Origin: a virus
Virus record (IMG/VR): IMGVR_UViG_3300045125_000027
Span: 1-26,874 of that record
Length of the DNA stretch: 26,874 nucleotides
Direction: 5' to 3' (one strand)
Shown here: positions 1-9,511 of the stretch, piece after piece
How positions within the stretch are numbered: the first letter of the stretch is position 1
Layout of the letters: every line of letters starts with the position of its first letter
The notes under the pieces: generated by a model
What the model was told of the DNA's origin: nothing
What the model saw: only the letters and a program-made list of their open reading frames with translations
The model's database searches: none
Translations under genes and position numbers: made by a program

Positions 1-1092
1 GATCACCTTCGTTCAGTTTTCAATGATGGGTGTTTAACCGTTTTCGCATTTATCGTGAAACGCTTTCGCGTTTTCGTGCGCCGCTTCAGCGATGCAGTAA
101 TTGAGGAGCATGATTCCTATGTTAAGAAGTTCAATAAAGAACTTGATCGTCTAGAAAAGATTACAAAGCAGATAAAGGAATCTAATATATCTAGAGCACT
201 AGAAACTTCTTTAGATTATATTATTGGTATTGAGGAACAGAATAGCAACTACAATGGGAGATTGCACATACCAAGAAGAAGATCGACCAAGTTAGAATCT
301 CAAGGTTAAAAAGCTCAGAGTAGCCAGAAAAACCCAGAGCAGGAATCTAATTGTGAGTCTTGTGGTCAAATAATTTCTGGAAATAACTACAAGCATAGCT
401 TCGTGAAAGGGCTTTTGCATATTCCGAAATTGAAACATTAGAGTATTCTGCAAAGGATATGCAAGCTTAGAGATTGTAACTCCTCCGATATCCTCATCTT
501 GAGCATCACAGGATTAACGAATACAAATCTCTACAAAAGGATATTCAGACATACGAATCCCTTAAGGAGGAGACTTTTAGCTAAGAAGCAGAAAAGCATT
601 TGATGAAAAGCAAGATCTTTAATAATAAGTATGAGATCATGCGTTTCTGGGAAAAAGCTTTCTCCGAGTCTGGTATTGTAAAGTATGTGATAAAGAATGT
701 CCTAGAGTAACTTTAACTCAAGGTTAATGCACACTTATCTCACCTATCACAGGGTAAATTCTTCATTCAGTTTGATGAAGAACTGAGTGAGACAACAACA
801 CATACACAATGAAGTTATTAGTTATATGTCACTCTCGGGTGGAGAGAAGAGAAAGATTAGCCTTGCAGTTATGTTAGGGCTACAGAAATTACTAAAGATA
901 TCTCATAATCAGAAAACTAACATTATGTTTTTTGACGAAGTAGGTGAGAATCTAGATAGAGAAGGTTTGGAGGGACTCTATATACTCCTATCCGAATTAA
1001 AGAAAGACCGTACTTTATTCGTAATTACTCACAACAATTATCTGAAACTCTTAATGGACAATGCAAAGACCCTAACTATTATAAAAGTCTAA
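1..1092 (+). CDS. SbcC/Rad50-like recombination endonuclease ATPase (T4 gp46-like), 5' partial, frameshifted
   Basis: ABC-type SMC-like ATPase subunit that pairs with a gp47/SbcD nuclease for end processing in phage recombination. The gene enters from the left edge. Visible in order: charged coiled-coil helix (about 100-300), a zinc-hook CESC at 352-363, further coiled coil, a C-terminal lobe segment (FWEKAFSESGIVKYV, about 640-690), then the ABC signature LSGGEKRK (832-855) and Walker B FFDEVGENLD (about 928-957) followed by a VITHN switch. The N-terminal Walker A lies outside the window. Stops at 307-309, about 438 and about 707 break the reading, but hook, lobe and signature lie in order at sensible distances, so I read one gene with indel errors. 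It ends at TAA 1090-1092 and the RNR gene follows after 29 bases. Family call is firm; whether it is nearer gp46 or bacterial SbcC is not decided. Confidence 0.82.
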
Positions 1093-1121
1093 CGGAATAT
1101 CTAAATTAAAAGGAAAGTGAT

Positions 1122-3108
1122 ATGGTTAACGCAAAATCTTACAGGTCTAGGACAAGAAATATTTGAATCACGCTATGCATACCCTGGTGAAACAGTAGTG
1201 GGCTGAACGCGCCAAGGTTATTGCAAAGACTATGGCTACAGCCGAGCGTGATGACGAGAAGGAAAAGGTAGAAAAGCTTTTCTATGAGGCTATTGGATCT
1301 GGGGATTTTGTTCCTGGTGGTCGTGTATCATTTTCGCAGCGGACGTAATGGTGGCAGACACAACCCTCCTTAACCGCTACGTTATTATTCCAGAGGATAA
1401 TGTTGATTCCATCGGTAAGACCGTAATGGATGTGTATCGCTTTCATGCTGCTGGTGGTGAGTTGGATTTAATGTTTCTGAAGATTCGTCCCCAAGGAGTG
1501 ATCACATTGGTACGTGAAGAATTCTGCTCCTGGTGCTGTATCTGTTCTCAAGATGATTAATGAAGTTGGAGAACACGTTCGTGGTTGGTAAGAATCCTCC
1601 AGAACTGCTACTCATAGGTATCCTCAACGTAACTCACTGAGCCTCCTTGAATTCCTTCACGTTAAGTCAGATCAAGGACAACTCAACGTTTTAATATCTC
1701 GGTTGCAGTACCAATCGCTTCCTAGAAGCTGTCGAACTCAACGAGCCTTGTCTTTACATTCAACAATCGTGAGTACCATTCTTACGATCTCTGCCGTAAT
1801 ACACTAGACCAAGACGGTAATGTTACTGATAAAGCGTTACTAGTGTTCTAGGTACAAGTGCTGGAAGATGCTATGGAGCGTGCGAATAACTTCCACAAGG
1901 TGAAGTGGACTGATACGGTTCGAGATGATTGGTCAACGTGATATCAAGCGCTGGAGAGCTTTGGGATCTTATTTGGAAAGAACTCTGCTGAATCAGGTGA
2001 TCCTGGAATTTACAACATTGATCTGAAGCGAATAGCTACACCAATGTCTCATACTTCGAGCGTCTTGATTCTACTAATCCTTGTGGTGAGATTTCGTTAC
2101 CTTCGTATGGTAACCTGCATGCCAGGTAGAGTAATACCAATCCAAGCTTAACACGGTGTCTTTGAGGATGGTTCCGATATTGATTGGAAGCGTCTAGCAT
2201 AGAACTCGTCTCGCACGGGAATACGCTTTCCTTCGATAACGTGTTAACCGTAAATACTTTCCCAACCTGAAGAGTGCAAGAAGATCGGTGAGCGTCTCTC
2301 GTAGATGCTGGTCTTGGCGTAGACAGTAGACTTCACTCATATGCTAATCAAGCTCAACATTCGCCTCAGCAGCGAGTGAAGCGTCTGGAATCTCCTTGAA
2401 AGGCTATTCAGCACTATCCGTGACGAAGCGTACAAGACGGTCGATCCATCTTGCCCGTGATGAAGCAACCTTTCCCTGGGTTTGATGCCAAGAAGTATCT
2501 TAACGAAAGTATTGCCAAGACTCTACCTGCAAGAATCCGAATGCTTACGACATTTCAAGCGTTATGGAATCCGTAATGCAGTAATGCTTACGATTCTCCC
2601 CTGTGGAACGATCTCGATGCTCCACGGAGTTTCGAGTGGTATCGTTCCATCTTTTCTGCGATGCGCTAATCGTCGCTACCGTAAGAACAATGTGTGGAAG
2701 GAGCAGCTTGTAGTCGATCCCCCTATTCCGGAAGAGTATTTCGATGAGAAGAAGCCTCTTGACGGCACTCGTTGGCGCATACGACGTAACTCCGAGAGGA
2801 CCACATCAAGGTTCAAGCCACAGTTCAAGAAGTTCGATTGATTCGTGCATCTCAAAGACGATCAACTCTACCTTCAACTGCAACACCGCAACAGTTCTCG
2901 CAAGCAGCTTTGGATTATGCTCCTGACTCTCAAAGGGTCTAACGGTGTACCGTGCTGGCTCAAAGGGTAATGAACCTCTGACAAGCAATCCCTCTAGCCG
3001 AGGAGAATGTTAACAGCCAGAAACATGTGCGTAAGAACGAAGATCAGTTAGTTGGTATGCAAGCTGCGTGATGCTTGTTCTCTAACTGGTGGAGAGTGCG
3101 GAGCCTGA
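1122..3108 (+). CDS. nrdJ: Adenosylcobalamin-dependent ribonucleotide reductase (class II, NrdJ-like), heavily frameshifted
   Basis: Reduces ribonucleotides to deoxyribonucleotides for phage DNA synthesis, using B12 to make the radical. The ATG at 1122 follows AAAGGAAAG. Pieces readable by switching frames: YAYPGETV near the start, FVPGGRV (about 1310), the KNPPRTATHRYPQ-type segment (about 1595-1640), LNVFNIS (about 1685), NPCGEISLPSYGN (2073-2112), an RTGIRFLDNVLTVNTF-like segment (about 2210-2270), and PCGTISMLHGVSSGI (about 2600-2645). The last motif is the class II form; class I enzymes have a different sequence there. The C-terminus reads LTGGECGA before TGA 3106-3108. Length is about 660 residues after correction, in the range of phage NrdJ. 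Around a dozen or more single-base indels break it, the worst in the window. The zinc-ribbon gene starts two bases after the stop. Confidence 0.88.
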
Positions 3109-3109
3109 T

Positions 3110-3645
3110 ATGACCTTATATGAGTGGATTTGCAGAGACTGTGATATATTCTGGGATAGAGATTGCCAGATGGGCAAAGCTCCAACCAGAACTAAATGTC
3201 CAAATGCAAGAAGCTCTCAGGACGTTATTATATGAAAACGCTAATGTGGGTGTATCATTTATAAAGATGATGGGCAAGGAAACAGGTGGTAGAAAAAGCG
3301 CTGTAAAAAGTGATTTCCATACTGTGAAGGCGATATCAGAAGCACGCAGAGAAAGGCTCGATAAAGATTCCACAGCTAACAGATTCCCCAGAAAAAAGTA
3401 TAGATGCCACAAAAGCATCTATGAATGATGAATCCTAAGTAGATATAAAACCAGTAGAATTGAAGTGGGCTAACATAGCCAAGGCTAACAATCTGAAACG
3501 TGTAAGTTCTTCGCAAGTAGAAAAGAAAAATACAAGCTGCTAAGAAATCCAACAGAAGATGCCTATGATAGAGCAAACAAGCTGGGCTACAAAGACCAGC
3601 ATGGTAATAAAGTTAGATATCACAAAACCCCTAAAAACAACAATA
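3110..3645 (+). CDS. Zinc-ribbon (FmdB-like) phage protein, frameshifted
   Basis: Small zinc-ribbon protein of unknown function, of a type often found beside nucleotide and replication genes in large phages. The ATG at 3110 is almost contiguous with the RNR stop. The N-terminus reads MTLYEWICRDCDIFWD, then KAPTRTKCPN, giving two CxxC-type half sites for one zinc (the second broken by an indel near 3220). The rest is basic and helical: SDFHTVKAISEARRERLDKDS (about 3312-3370), VELKWANIAKANNLKRV (about 3455-3508), and a tail YDRANKLGYKDQHGNKV (about 3566-3616). At least four frame changes and an in-frame TAA at 3436 interrupt it. The 3' end is placed just before the helicase ATG and could be off by a few codons. 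A shorter relative lies at 17180-17389. Confidence 0.65.
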
Positions 3646-3647
3646 GC

Positions 3648-4980
3648 ATGGCATACGATTTTTCTGAAAACATTCAACGAGGTATCATCTACCTGTTGAA
3701 GTCTGATCGTGGATTTTTATCTTCAAATTGTAAACCTAGTTAAAGCCTGATTATTTTCGACTACCCTTCTCACTCGAAGATTTTCGAGAAGCATTGGTAA
3801 GGCGCATTACGATAAGTATGGCAAACTTCCAATACTGATGATTGATTTCATCATTCAGGATGATTAAGCCTACGCTGACTAGCAGAGAAAGTGTCTCTGA
3901 TGCAGGAAGACGAGCTTCTCAACATCAATAATGTTGATACATCTAGTGTTAGCAACACAGAGTATATGCTCGACCTGATCGAGAACTTTGCTAAGAAGGG
4001 AAGGCTATGAAATCTGCCATAGCGGAAAGTATTTCGCTAATCAAAGAGAATCGCATGGATGAGGTTGAAGCCATCGTTGAAACCTGCTCATCAATCGTGA
4101 TGTCGATACTGGTCAGAATTATTTTAGTGAATTAACTGATCGTTGGGTCAATATCTTTAATAAGAAGCAAGATCAGAAGTACAAGACCCTTCTGCCGCCA
4201 TCAATAAATCTCTAGAGGGAGGTTTAGGGGCGAAAGGGTAGCTGTGGTTGTTGCTCCTCCTGGGTTGGTGAAATCCCTTTTCCTAGTGAATCAAGGGTTC
4301 ATTCGATGATGGAAGGTAGAAAGGTCTTGTACATCTCGCTAGAAATGAGCGAAGATAAGATCGCACAGCGTTTTGATTCGGTGATGACCTTGGTTCCTCA
4401 GATGAAGCTTAAGGATCCTGCTAATCAGCTTACGGTTAAGAGCGTCTTGATATGTTCAGAAGCACTTTCCTGGTAGCGAGCCTGGTTATTAAGGAATTTC
4501 CAACAGGTCAAGCGTCGATTAATACCATTCGTAATCTCTTGGTGCAGCTAAAGAACTACAACGAGTTCGAGCCCTGATCTTCTTATCGTAGACTAACTAA
4601 ATTACTCCATACCCTGAAGATTCAGCAAGAGTACCAAAGCGCAGCAGAAGATCGCAGAAGAACTTCGTGGTGTTGCTATGGAGCATAACTTCCTAATCTG
4701 GACTGCTACACAGACGAACCGCCAAGGTCGTATGGTAAAGATTATTACCGATGCAGAGCTTGGTGATTCTTATGGTAAGATTCGTACTTGCGATTTTGCC
4801 ATGTCGTTAAATCAGACTGAGGAGGAGTTTGACGAAGGTCGTATGCGTGCATACGTTATCAGAAGTCTAGAAATGGTGAGACCCCGCTTCCTTCTCTGTT
4901 CCCGTTAAGGGCATCCTGCGATTATCCTGCGAATGGAGGAGGGTGATGAGATTTTCGATGTGGAGAATGGTGATGAATAA
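3648..4980 (+). CDS. Replicative DNA helicase, DnaB/T4 gp41-like, frameshifted
   Basis: Hexameric 5'-3' helicase that unwinds the fork; RecA-fold motor of the DnaB family. The start MAYDFSENIQRGIIYLLKS and an N-terminal helical domain run to about 4190. The motor domain begins with a GGLG-type segment, then VAVVVAPPG..KSLFLVNQG (about 4240-4290; the Walker A reads GLVKS because of an indel, expected GxGKS). Next come KVLYISLEMSEDKIAQRF (about 4322-4375), which is a DnaB motif, Walker B DLLIVDY (about 4575-4595), and an intact stretch 4678-4890 with NFLIWTATQTNRQG and GDSYGKIRTCDFAMSLNQT. The latter matches DnaB motif H3 and the following region. The stop TAA at 4978-4980 overlaps the next ATG. 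About ten frame changes. Corrected length is about 445 residues, normal for gp41/DnaB. Confidence 0.85.
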
Positions 4981-5300
4981 GTATAAGCATCCTAATAGGT
5001 TTTTTGATGGTGTTAGATATTATGACATCGTTCAGAAAGCCTAAGGATGAAGGTCTAATGGGTAAAGTAGACTTTGAACAGAGGATAATCTTTGTTGACC
5101 CAGACCAAGACCACTTAGAATATAAAAAGACCCTATTACATGAGATTATTCATATAGGTTTTGATTGCTTTGGATTAAATAATGATGGTAATATGCCAGT
5201 CATAACTAATGAATATATTACTACTGTAACAACTAACATGATTCAGCAAGGATGGTTCTCTAATAGGCATTTTATTCCAGTTTGTCTTCTCATACCCTAA
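4973..5300 (+). CDS. Putative zinc metalloprotein with HEIIH motif
   Basis: The start ATG 4973 lies inside the helicase stop region (8-base overlap) and gives MNKYKHPNRFFDGVRYYDI. One indel near 5038 then joins it to an intact frame beginning KPKDEGLMGKVDF. The key feature is LLHEIIHIGFD (about 5132-5164), an HExxH zincin motif. The preceding IIFVDP and short charged helix resemble the ImmA/IrrE-type fold seen in many small phage proteins. The third zinc ligand is probably an E in the following helix (TNEYITTVTTNMIQQ), as in that fold. About 109 residues. What it cleaves, if anything, is unknown; it may be a degenerate peptidase. Its stop codon TAA 5298-5300 sits in the loop of the hairpin that covers the next start. 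Confidence 0.6.
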
Positions 5301-5313
5301 ATAAGGTATGAGA
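5288..5313 (+). promoter_or_regulatory. Hairpin covering the start codon of the 5308 gene
   Basis: A perfect 9-bp inverted repeat (TCTCATACC at 5288-5296, GGTATGAGA at 5305-5313) with an 8-base loop. The right arm contains the ATG (5308-5310) and part of the weak AAGG ribosome site; the loop contains the upstream stop TAA (5298-5300). Inference: ribosomes finishing the metalloprotein gene would open the helix and allow re-initiation, giving translational coupling. There is no U-tract, so it is not a terminator. Confidence 0.5.
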
Positions 5314-5753
5314 GAACAGGACATATTACAAAGAAGAAATAGAAGATTAGTCTCTGCATCCATTGAGGTTAATGGACGGTGGAGATTTATTCCATTAACT
5401 AATCCATTTAAAACTTATAATAGAAAATTTTATAAAATAAATTATAAATTTGGTTTAATTAAAGAAGGCACCACAAATCCAGCCCTAACAAGTATAACTG
5501 GTCAAGTTGGAGATACATAGCAGAAGATGCTTTTGGAACATTAACTTTGATTACAGAAAATCAATACAGAATGTTATTTCCAGAACCAAACTTAAATCCA
5601 CCCGTACCACCAACGAGTTCCGCTTTATTAAGCAACCCTTCATATATTACTAATTTTTCTAAAGGAATATCGAACGTAGCCTATAATACCTCGGTGGTTA
5701 ATACAACAAACTTAGTACAACCCACAACACAAAAACCCTGTAATTGTAACTAA
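5308..5753 (+). CDS. Conserved-looking phage protein of unknown function, CxC tail, one frameshift
   Basis: Not recognised. Two frames, 5308-5520 and 5547-5753, become one 149-residue protein if a missing T near 5512 is restored: GQVGDYIAEDAFGTLTLITENQ crosses the join smoothly. The N-terminus is basic and beta-rich (RRLVSASIEVNGRWRFIPLT), the middle has ITGQVGDYIAEDAFG, and the C-terminal third is a low-complexity N/T/P/S-rich tail with repeated VNTTN-like segments. It ends in KPCNCN, a possible metal or disulfide CxC. No signal peptide or membrane helix. Base composition is AT-rich, like the metalloprotein before it. Translation start is within the 5288-5313 hairpin. The next gene starts four bases after the stop. 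Confidence 0.55.
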
Positions 5754-5756
5754 TTT

Positions 5757-6195
5757 ATGAAACAATTCATTGAGTCCTTAGAGGACTTTACTTGGGAAAA
5801 CTATAAAACTATTAGTGATGCCTTGGTTACGTTCGATGATTCTAATATCGAACTGGAGATGCAACGCCAAGCCACTATTTACTCTTACTATCATGCTTTG
5901 ATGAGTCTTGCTAAGAAGACTGTTAATGATATCGAAGCTGATAACGTGAGGTCGCTGCAACGATTCGTTCCTCTTATAGGAACAATTCTAAAGTTGGCAA
6001 TAAGCTGACCGCTAAAGACCTTGAGTGATCGAGGTCTTTGCAGATGAGCAGTATATTGCTGCTACTCGTAAACTGAACGAAGCGTCGTTCAAGTATGAAC
6101 TACTCAAGGGACTCGTTCGCGCTCTTGAGCAGAAGAAAGATATGTTGCAACAAGTCTCCGCAAATAAGCGGGAAGAGACTAAACTTTACAAGTAA
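5757..6195 (+). CDS. Small helical phage protein, possibly a UvsY-like recombination mediator
   Basis: Reading from ATG 5757, MKQFIESLEDFTWENYKTI continues to about 5960, then a shift near 5965-5985 leads to NKLTAKDLE..VFADEQYIAATRKLNEASFKYELLKGLVRALEQKKDMLQQV and TAA at 6193-6195. Corrected length is about 145 residues, almost all helix, with an N-terminal segment rich in Q, Y and H and a C-terminal coiled coil. Size, helical layout and position directly before the gp32-like gene are what one expects of UvsY, which loads RecA/UvsX on gp32-coated DNA. I see no diagnostic UvsY motif, so the functional call is inference. Alternative: an unrelated small phage coiled-coil protein. Confidence 0.5.
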
Positions 6196-6232
6196 CCAAC
6201 TATTATAACACTACTTAAACAGGAGAACTATT

Positions 6233-6971
6233 ATGCCTATTGACCTTAATGCGCTTCGTAAGAAGCACGAACAACAACAACCCCGCTGGAGCTTCTAGCT
6301 CCTCGAGACGGTGATTTCCTTCAAAAGTTCTGCCAGATCAAGGATGGTGGTAACATGATCCGAATCCTTCCCTTGGAAGGACGGAGAGAAGAATTCTACG
6401 CTGAAACAAAGATTCACCGTATCCCTGGACCTGATGACACGGTGAAGAACGTACACTACCGAAGGTTCACAGTGAACAATGTCCTCTGTGTGATCTTTAT
6501 TATACGCTGTGGAAGACTGGTCGCAAGGAAGATGAAGATCTTGCTCGCATCATCAAGCCTCGCGCTCGTTACTACATGAATGTTCTTGATCGTGATAGCA
6601 ACGATATTGAGATTCTTTCTGTCGGTGTTATTCTGTTCAAGAAGATTATTGCTGCTATGTTGGATGAAGACTTCGGTGATATCACCGATCCTGACAAGGG
6701 TCACGATTTCAAGATCGTGAAGGAAATGGATGGACAGTGGCCGAAGTACGATCAATCGGCTCCTCGTCCTAAGGCTTCTGCACTTGGCAGCAAGGCTGAG
6801 ATCGCTTCGGTCATGGGAAGTCTCCGTGATATCCATGAGCTTGTTAAGCTGGAGGATTATGAGGAAGTGAAGCAAGCCGCAGCCGCTCTTATGGGCGGTC
6901 CTATTCGAAAGGGTAGGCATCGAAGGGATCGGATGACGTTTCTGATGATGACTACCTTTCCAAGCTTCTAA
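6233..6971 (+). CDS. Single-stranded DNA-binding protein, T4 gp32-like, frameshifted 5' half
   Basis: Coats ssDNA at forks and recombination intermediates. ATG 6233 follows AGGAGA (6221-6226). The N-terminus MPIDLNALRKKHEQQQ is a basic gp32-type LAST-like segment. The core contains FLQKFCQIKDGGNMIRILPLEG (two frames) and a zinc site: H (about 6451), then EQCPLCD (6475-6495), matching the H...CxxC layout of gp32. Then comes KTGRKEDEDLARIIKPRARYYMNVLDRD, followed by intact 6576-6910 with VGVILFKKIIAAMLDEDFGDITDPDKGHDFKIV, the usual gp32/phage SSB core. The C-terminus after a last frame change is acidic (GSDDVSDDDYLSKLL), the protein-interaction tail. About 245 residues. Breaks occur near 6290, 6385, 6460 and 6915. 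Followed by the lipoprotein gene nine bases later. Confidence 0.8.
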
Positions 6972-6980
6972 GGATAATTT

Positions 6981-7515
6981 ATGCGAAACTTTTTAACTGT
7001 ATCTCTTTTTGCGCTAGTTGTAGGCATGGGAACAACTTCCTGTGCTACTTTGGAGAGTTGGTTTGTTGAAGATCCTGTGCGGTCACAACTGATGATCAAC
7101 TCAAGGATGGTGAGCAACCTGCTGTTGTAATTCCCCAAGGAACAACTTCCTGAAGAACTTCAAGCTGTAATTCCTGAGGGGACGCAAGTCGTTCTAGCAG
7201 AAGGAGCAGCTAGAAGAAGGTGCTGCTTACATTCCTCTTGGCAAGCCACAAGGAGTTGATATTGCTGGAATTATTCAAGCAATCTTTGGAGTTGCCGCTG
7301 CATTTTTCCCAAGCCTAGCCGCATGGGAAGGTCTGATTGCATTATTCTCACAACGCAAGCGTCAACAGTATGCTAAGGCTTTCACTTCTATCATGCCTTT
7401 CGACAAGAAGATTGATATTGGTGGTGCTATGACTGCATTAGCTGCTGCTATCGGTGCTGCTCACTCGACTAAGCAGCCACAACCTGAACAAGAATGTTCA
7501 CAAACCCAAGCATAG
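6981..7515 (+). CDS. Putative phage lipoprotein/membrane protein, frameshifted
   Basis: ATG 6981 follows AGGATAA. The first 22 residues, MRNFLTVSLFALVVGMGTTSC, form a signal peptide: basic start, hydrophobic core, then a cysteine in a lipobox-like position (TTSC, weaker than the L-x-x-C consensus). A P/E-rich spacer follows (EQPAVVIPQEQLPEELQAVIPEGTQ across two frames), then a hydrophobic stretch IAGIIQAIFGVAAAFFPSLAAWEGLIALF (about 7260-7355), a basic segment SQRKRQQYAKAF, and a second weakly hydrophobic Ala-rich segment. Stop TAG 7513-7515. About 175 residues. Frame changes near 7078, 7135 and 7205. Last gene before the terminator, so it closes the upstream unit. Could serve in lysis (spanin-like) or superinfection exclusion; neither is shown. 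Confidence 0.6.
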
Positions 7516-7538
7516 ACTAATATAAATCGTCTATGATA

Positions 7539-7572
7539 AGAGGACACCTCTAAAAAGGTGTCCTCTATTTTT
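7539..7572 (+). terminator. Rho-independent terminator
   Basis: Perfect 11-bp stem (7539-7549 with 7556-7566), 6-base loop, then ATTTTT. It separates the replication block from the glycan island, whose first gene starts at 7590. Confidence 0.9.
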
Positions 7573-7589
7573 AACTATACAATATAATT

Positions 7590-8760
7590 ATGGCAGAGAA
7601 ACTTAAAATACGTGTATACCAGCTAATGAAGGTGGATGTTCTTATTATAGAATTATAGCACCTTACAGAAAGCTAGAAGAGTTATATCTGATCAGGTAGA
7701 GATTCGATGGAACAAGAATCCTTTGGGTATAGATGAAAAGACTGGTCAATGGATTCCTGATTGGGATTTTGCTGATATGAAGTGGGCAGACATTGTGTTC
7801 ACTCAAAATCTATGTAAGTATGGTGGTAACTATACTGCTAGAATTATAGGTAAGGCTAAGGAATTTGGTAAGTTTGTACATTATGATACAGATGATCTAT
7901 TAACTAATATCTATCAAGGTCATAGATTGTATCATGTATATGAGGAAAGGTCTTGAGGAAATTACCAAGTTTATTTATCACCACTCAGATTTAGTTACGG
8001 TAACACAAAGCAAATTTGCTGCAAGAGTAGCACCTTTTGTGGTCCAAACACTAAACTTGCTATAGTTAAGAATACTATAGATTATAATCTACCTTGTTGG
8101 AACTTACCAAAGAGTAGAAAAACCTTCAAAGAACTTTATAAGATTTGGGTGGGTAGGAGGAATTCACCATGAGCAAGATTTAAAATACTTCTCTGGAGTA
8201 CCACACTTAGTTAATCAAAAGAGTAGGTAGAGAAAACTGCCGATGAGGATTTCTAGGACATCCCCCTAAAGGAACTCCTCCTGATGATTGGCAGATTGAT
8301 GTTTGGAGAAAGTATCAACAAATTATTCTAAGAGGATTTAAAGGATTAGGCAATTGGGCTATACATTATGCATTGATGCCAGATCGTTACGGTTCTATGT
8401 TTACGAACATGGATATAGCACTTGCTCCATTAGAAATGAATGAATTCAATGACTCAAAAATCCGAAATCAAAATCGCTGAATGCGGTAGATATAAAATTC
8501 CTCTAGTAGCTTCTAATGTTGGTTGTTACTCTGAATGGATTAAAGATGGAGAAACAGGATTCTTAATTGACCCTAAGAAGGGTATACCTGAATGGATTCG
8601 AGTGTTAACATTATGTGCAAAGAATCCAGAGCTTGTTAAGCGAATGGGTGAGAATCTACACAAGATAACAGAAGCAAACTTTGATATGAATAAGATGGTA
8701 AAATCTAGAATAGATTTATATAGAGAGGTTATGAATGAAAAAGCAAATAAAGTTAGTTAG
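7590..8760 (+). CDS. Glycosyltransferase, GT4/GT1-type (GT-B fold), frameshifted
   Basis: Predicted to transfer a sugar from a nucleotide-sugar. From ATG 7590: MAEKLKIRVYPANEGG (frame change near 7625), intact 7723-7940 with WADIVFTQNLCKYGGNYTARI and KFVHYDTDDLLTNIY, then HSDLVTVTQSKFAARV (about 7985-8035) and a WVGG-type segment near 8150. The C-terminal domain, intact from 8440, carries KIAECGRYKIPLVASN, GCYSEWIKDGETGFL and a helix-rich tail, the donor-binding E..GxPxVAs..G pattern of GT4 enzymes. About 390 residues. No clear Shine-Dalgarno site; a TATAAT ends one base before the ATG. First gene of the island; its stop overlaps the next start by 26 bases. Sugar and acceptor cannot be told. 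Confidence 0.75.
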
Positions 8761-9511
8761 TGGTTGGTCCTCTCAGGAGGAAGCACAGAACATCACATTA
8801 AATTAACCAATTTGCTAAATGCAAACGGGTATGATTGTACTTTTTATGGTCCTCATGATTGGCACTTAAATAAGTGTAGAGCAGCAAAGCTCAGTGATTG
8901 CAAAATTACAGTATATGATACTGTAATCAGTCACTTTGTAATGATTACTACTAGAAATCTAAAGAAGCACATATTAAGCTGCCATGAATCAAATTTATTT
9001 CCACTTAAGGAGTTACCCTTAGATCATTATGATGTTATTCAATTTGTTAGCCAAAGACAAAAAGAATATCACTCAATAAATCATCCTAACGTGATAATTC
9101 CACCTATCGTAGATCGTATAGTATGGAAAGCTCCAGAAACTAATACAGCGGGTATTATAGGCAGTATTGATTCTCACAAACAAACGCATCTATCAATAAA
9201 GAAGGCGTTAGATGACGGATTTAAGAAGATTAAATTATTTGGTATAATTTCAGATATTACTTATTTCAATAAATTTATTGAGCCTTTATTAAAAGTATGG
9301 AGTTTCTGTAGAGAATCACTGTAATGATAAAACCATAATGTATAACACATTAGATGCTGTTTATCACAGTTCTAAATTTGAAACTTATGGATTAGTGGAA
9401 GCTGAATGTAAAGCAGCGGGTATCCCTTATCATGGAAATCATTTTAATCCTGAGATCATCACTACAGATGAAATTCTACGACGTTGGAATATAGTTTTAA
9501 ATGATAATTGA
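8735..9511 (+). CDS. Glycosyltransferase (GT-B type), two frameshifts
   Basis: Start ATG 8735 inside the end of the previous gene gives MKKQIKLVSGWS; a one-base shift near 8775 continues as GGSTEHHIKLTNLLNANGYDCTFYGPHDWH. The middle has QFVSQRQKEYH and NVIIPPIVD (about 9040-9115), then the donor-side half: AGIIGSIDSHKQTHLSIKKAL (9151-9213) and KIKLFG. After a shift near 9295 come MYNTLDAVYHSSKFETYGLVEAECKAAGIPY (about 9338-9430), the E..GL.EAE...AGxP motif of GT4-like transferases. Stop TGA 9509-9511. About 258 residues, short for GT-B, so perhaps a compact form. The next gene starts 11 bases before this stop. Confidence 0.7.

Noticed and set aside
1-5000. Stop-codon recoding (TAG or TGA read as an amino acid)
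   Set aside because: All three stops interrupt genes and each break needs a frame change, not read-through. Intact genes end normally at TAA, TAG and TGA.
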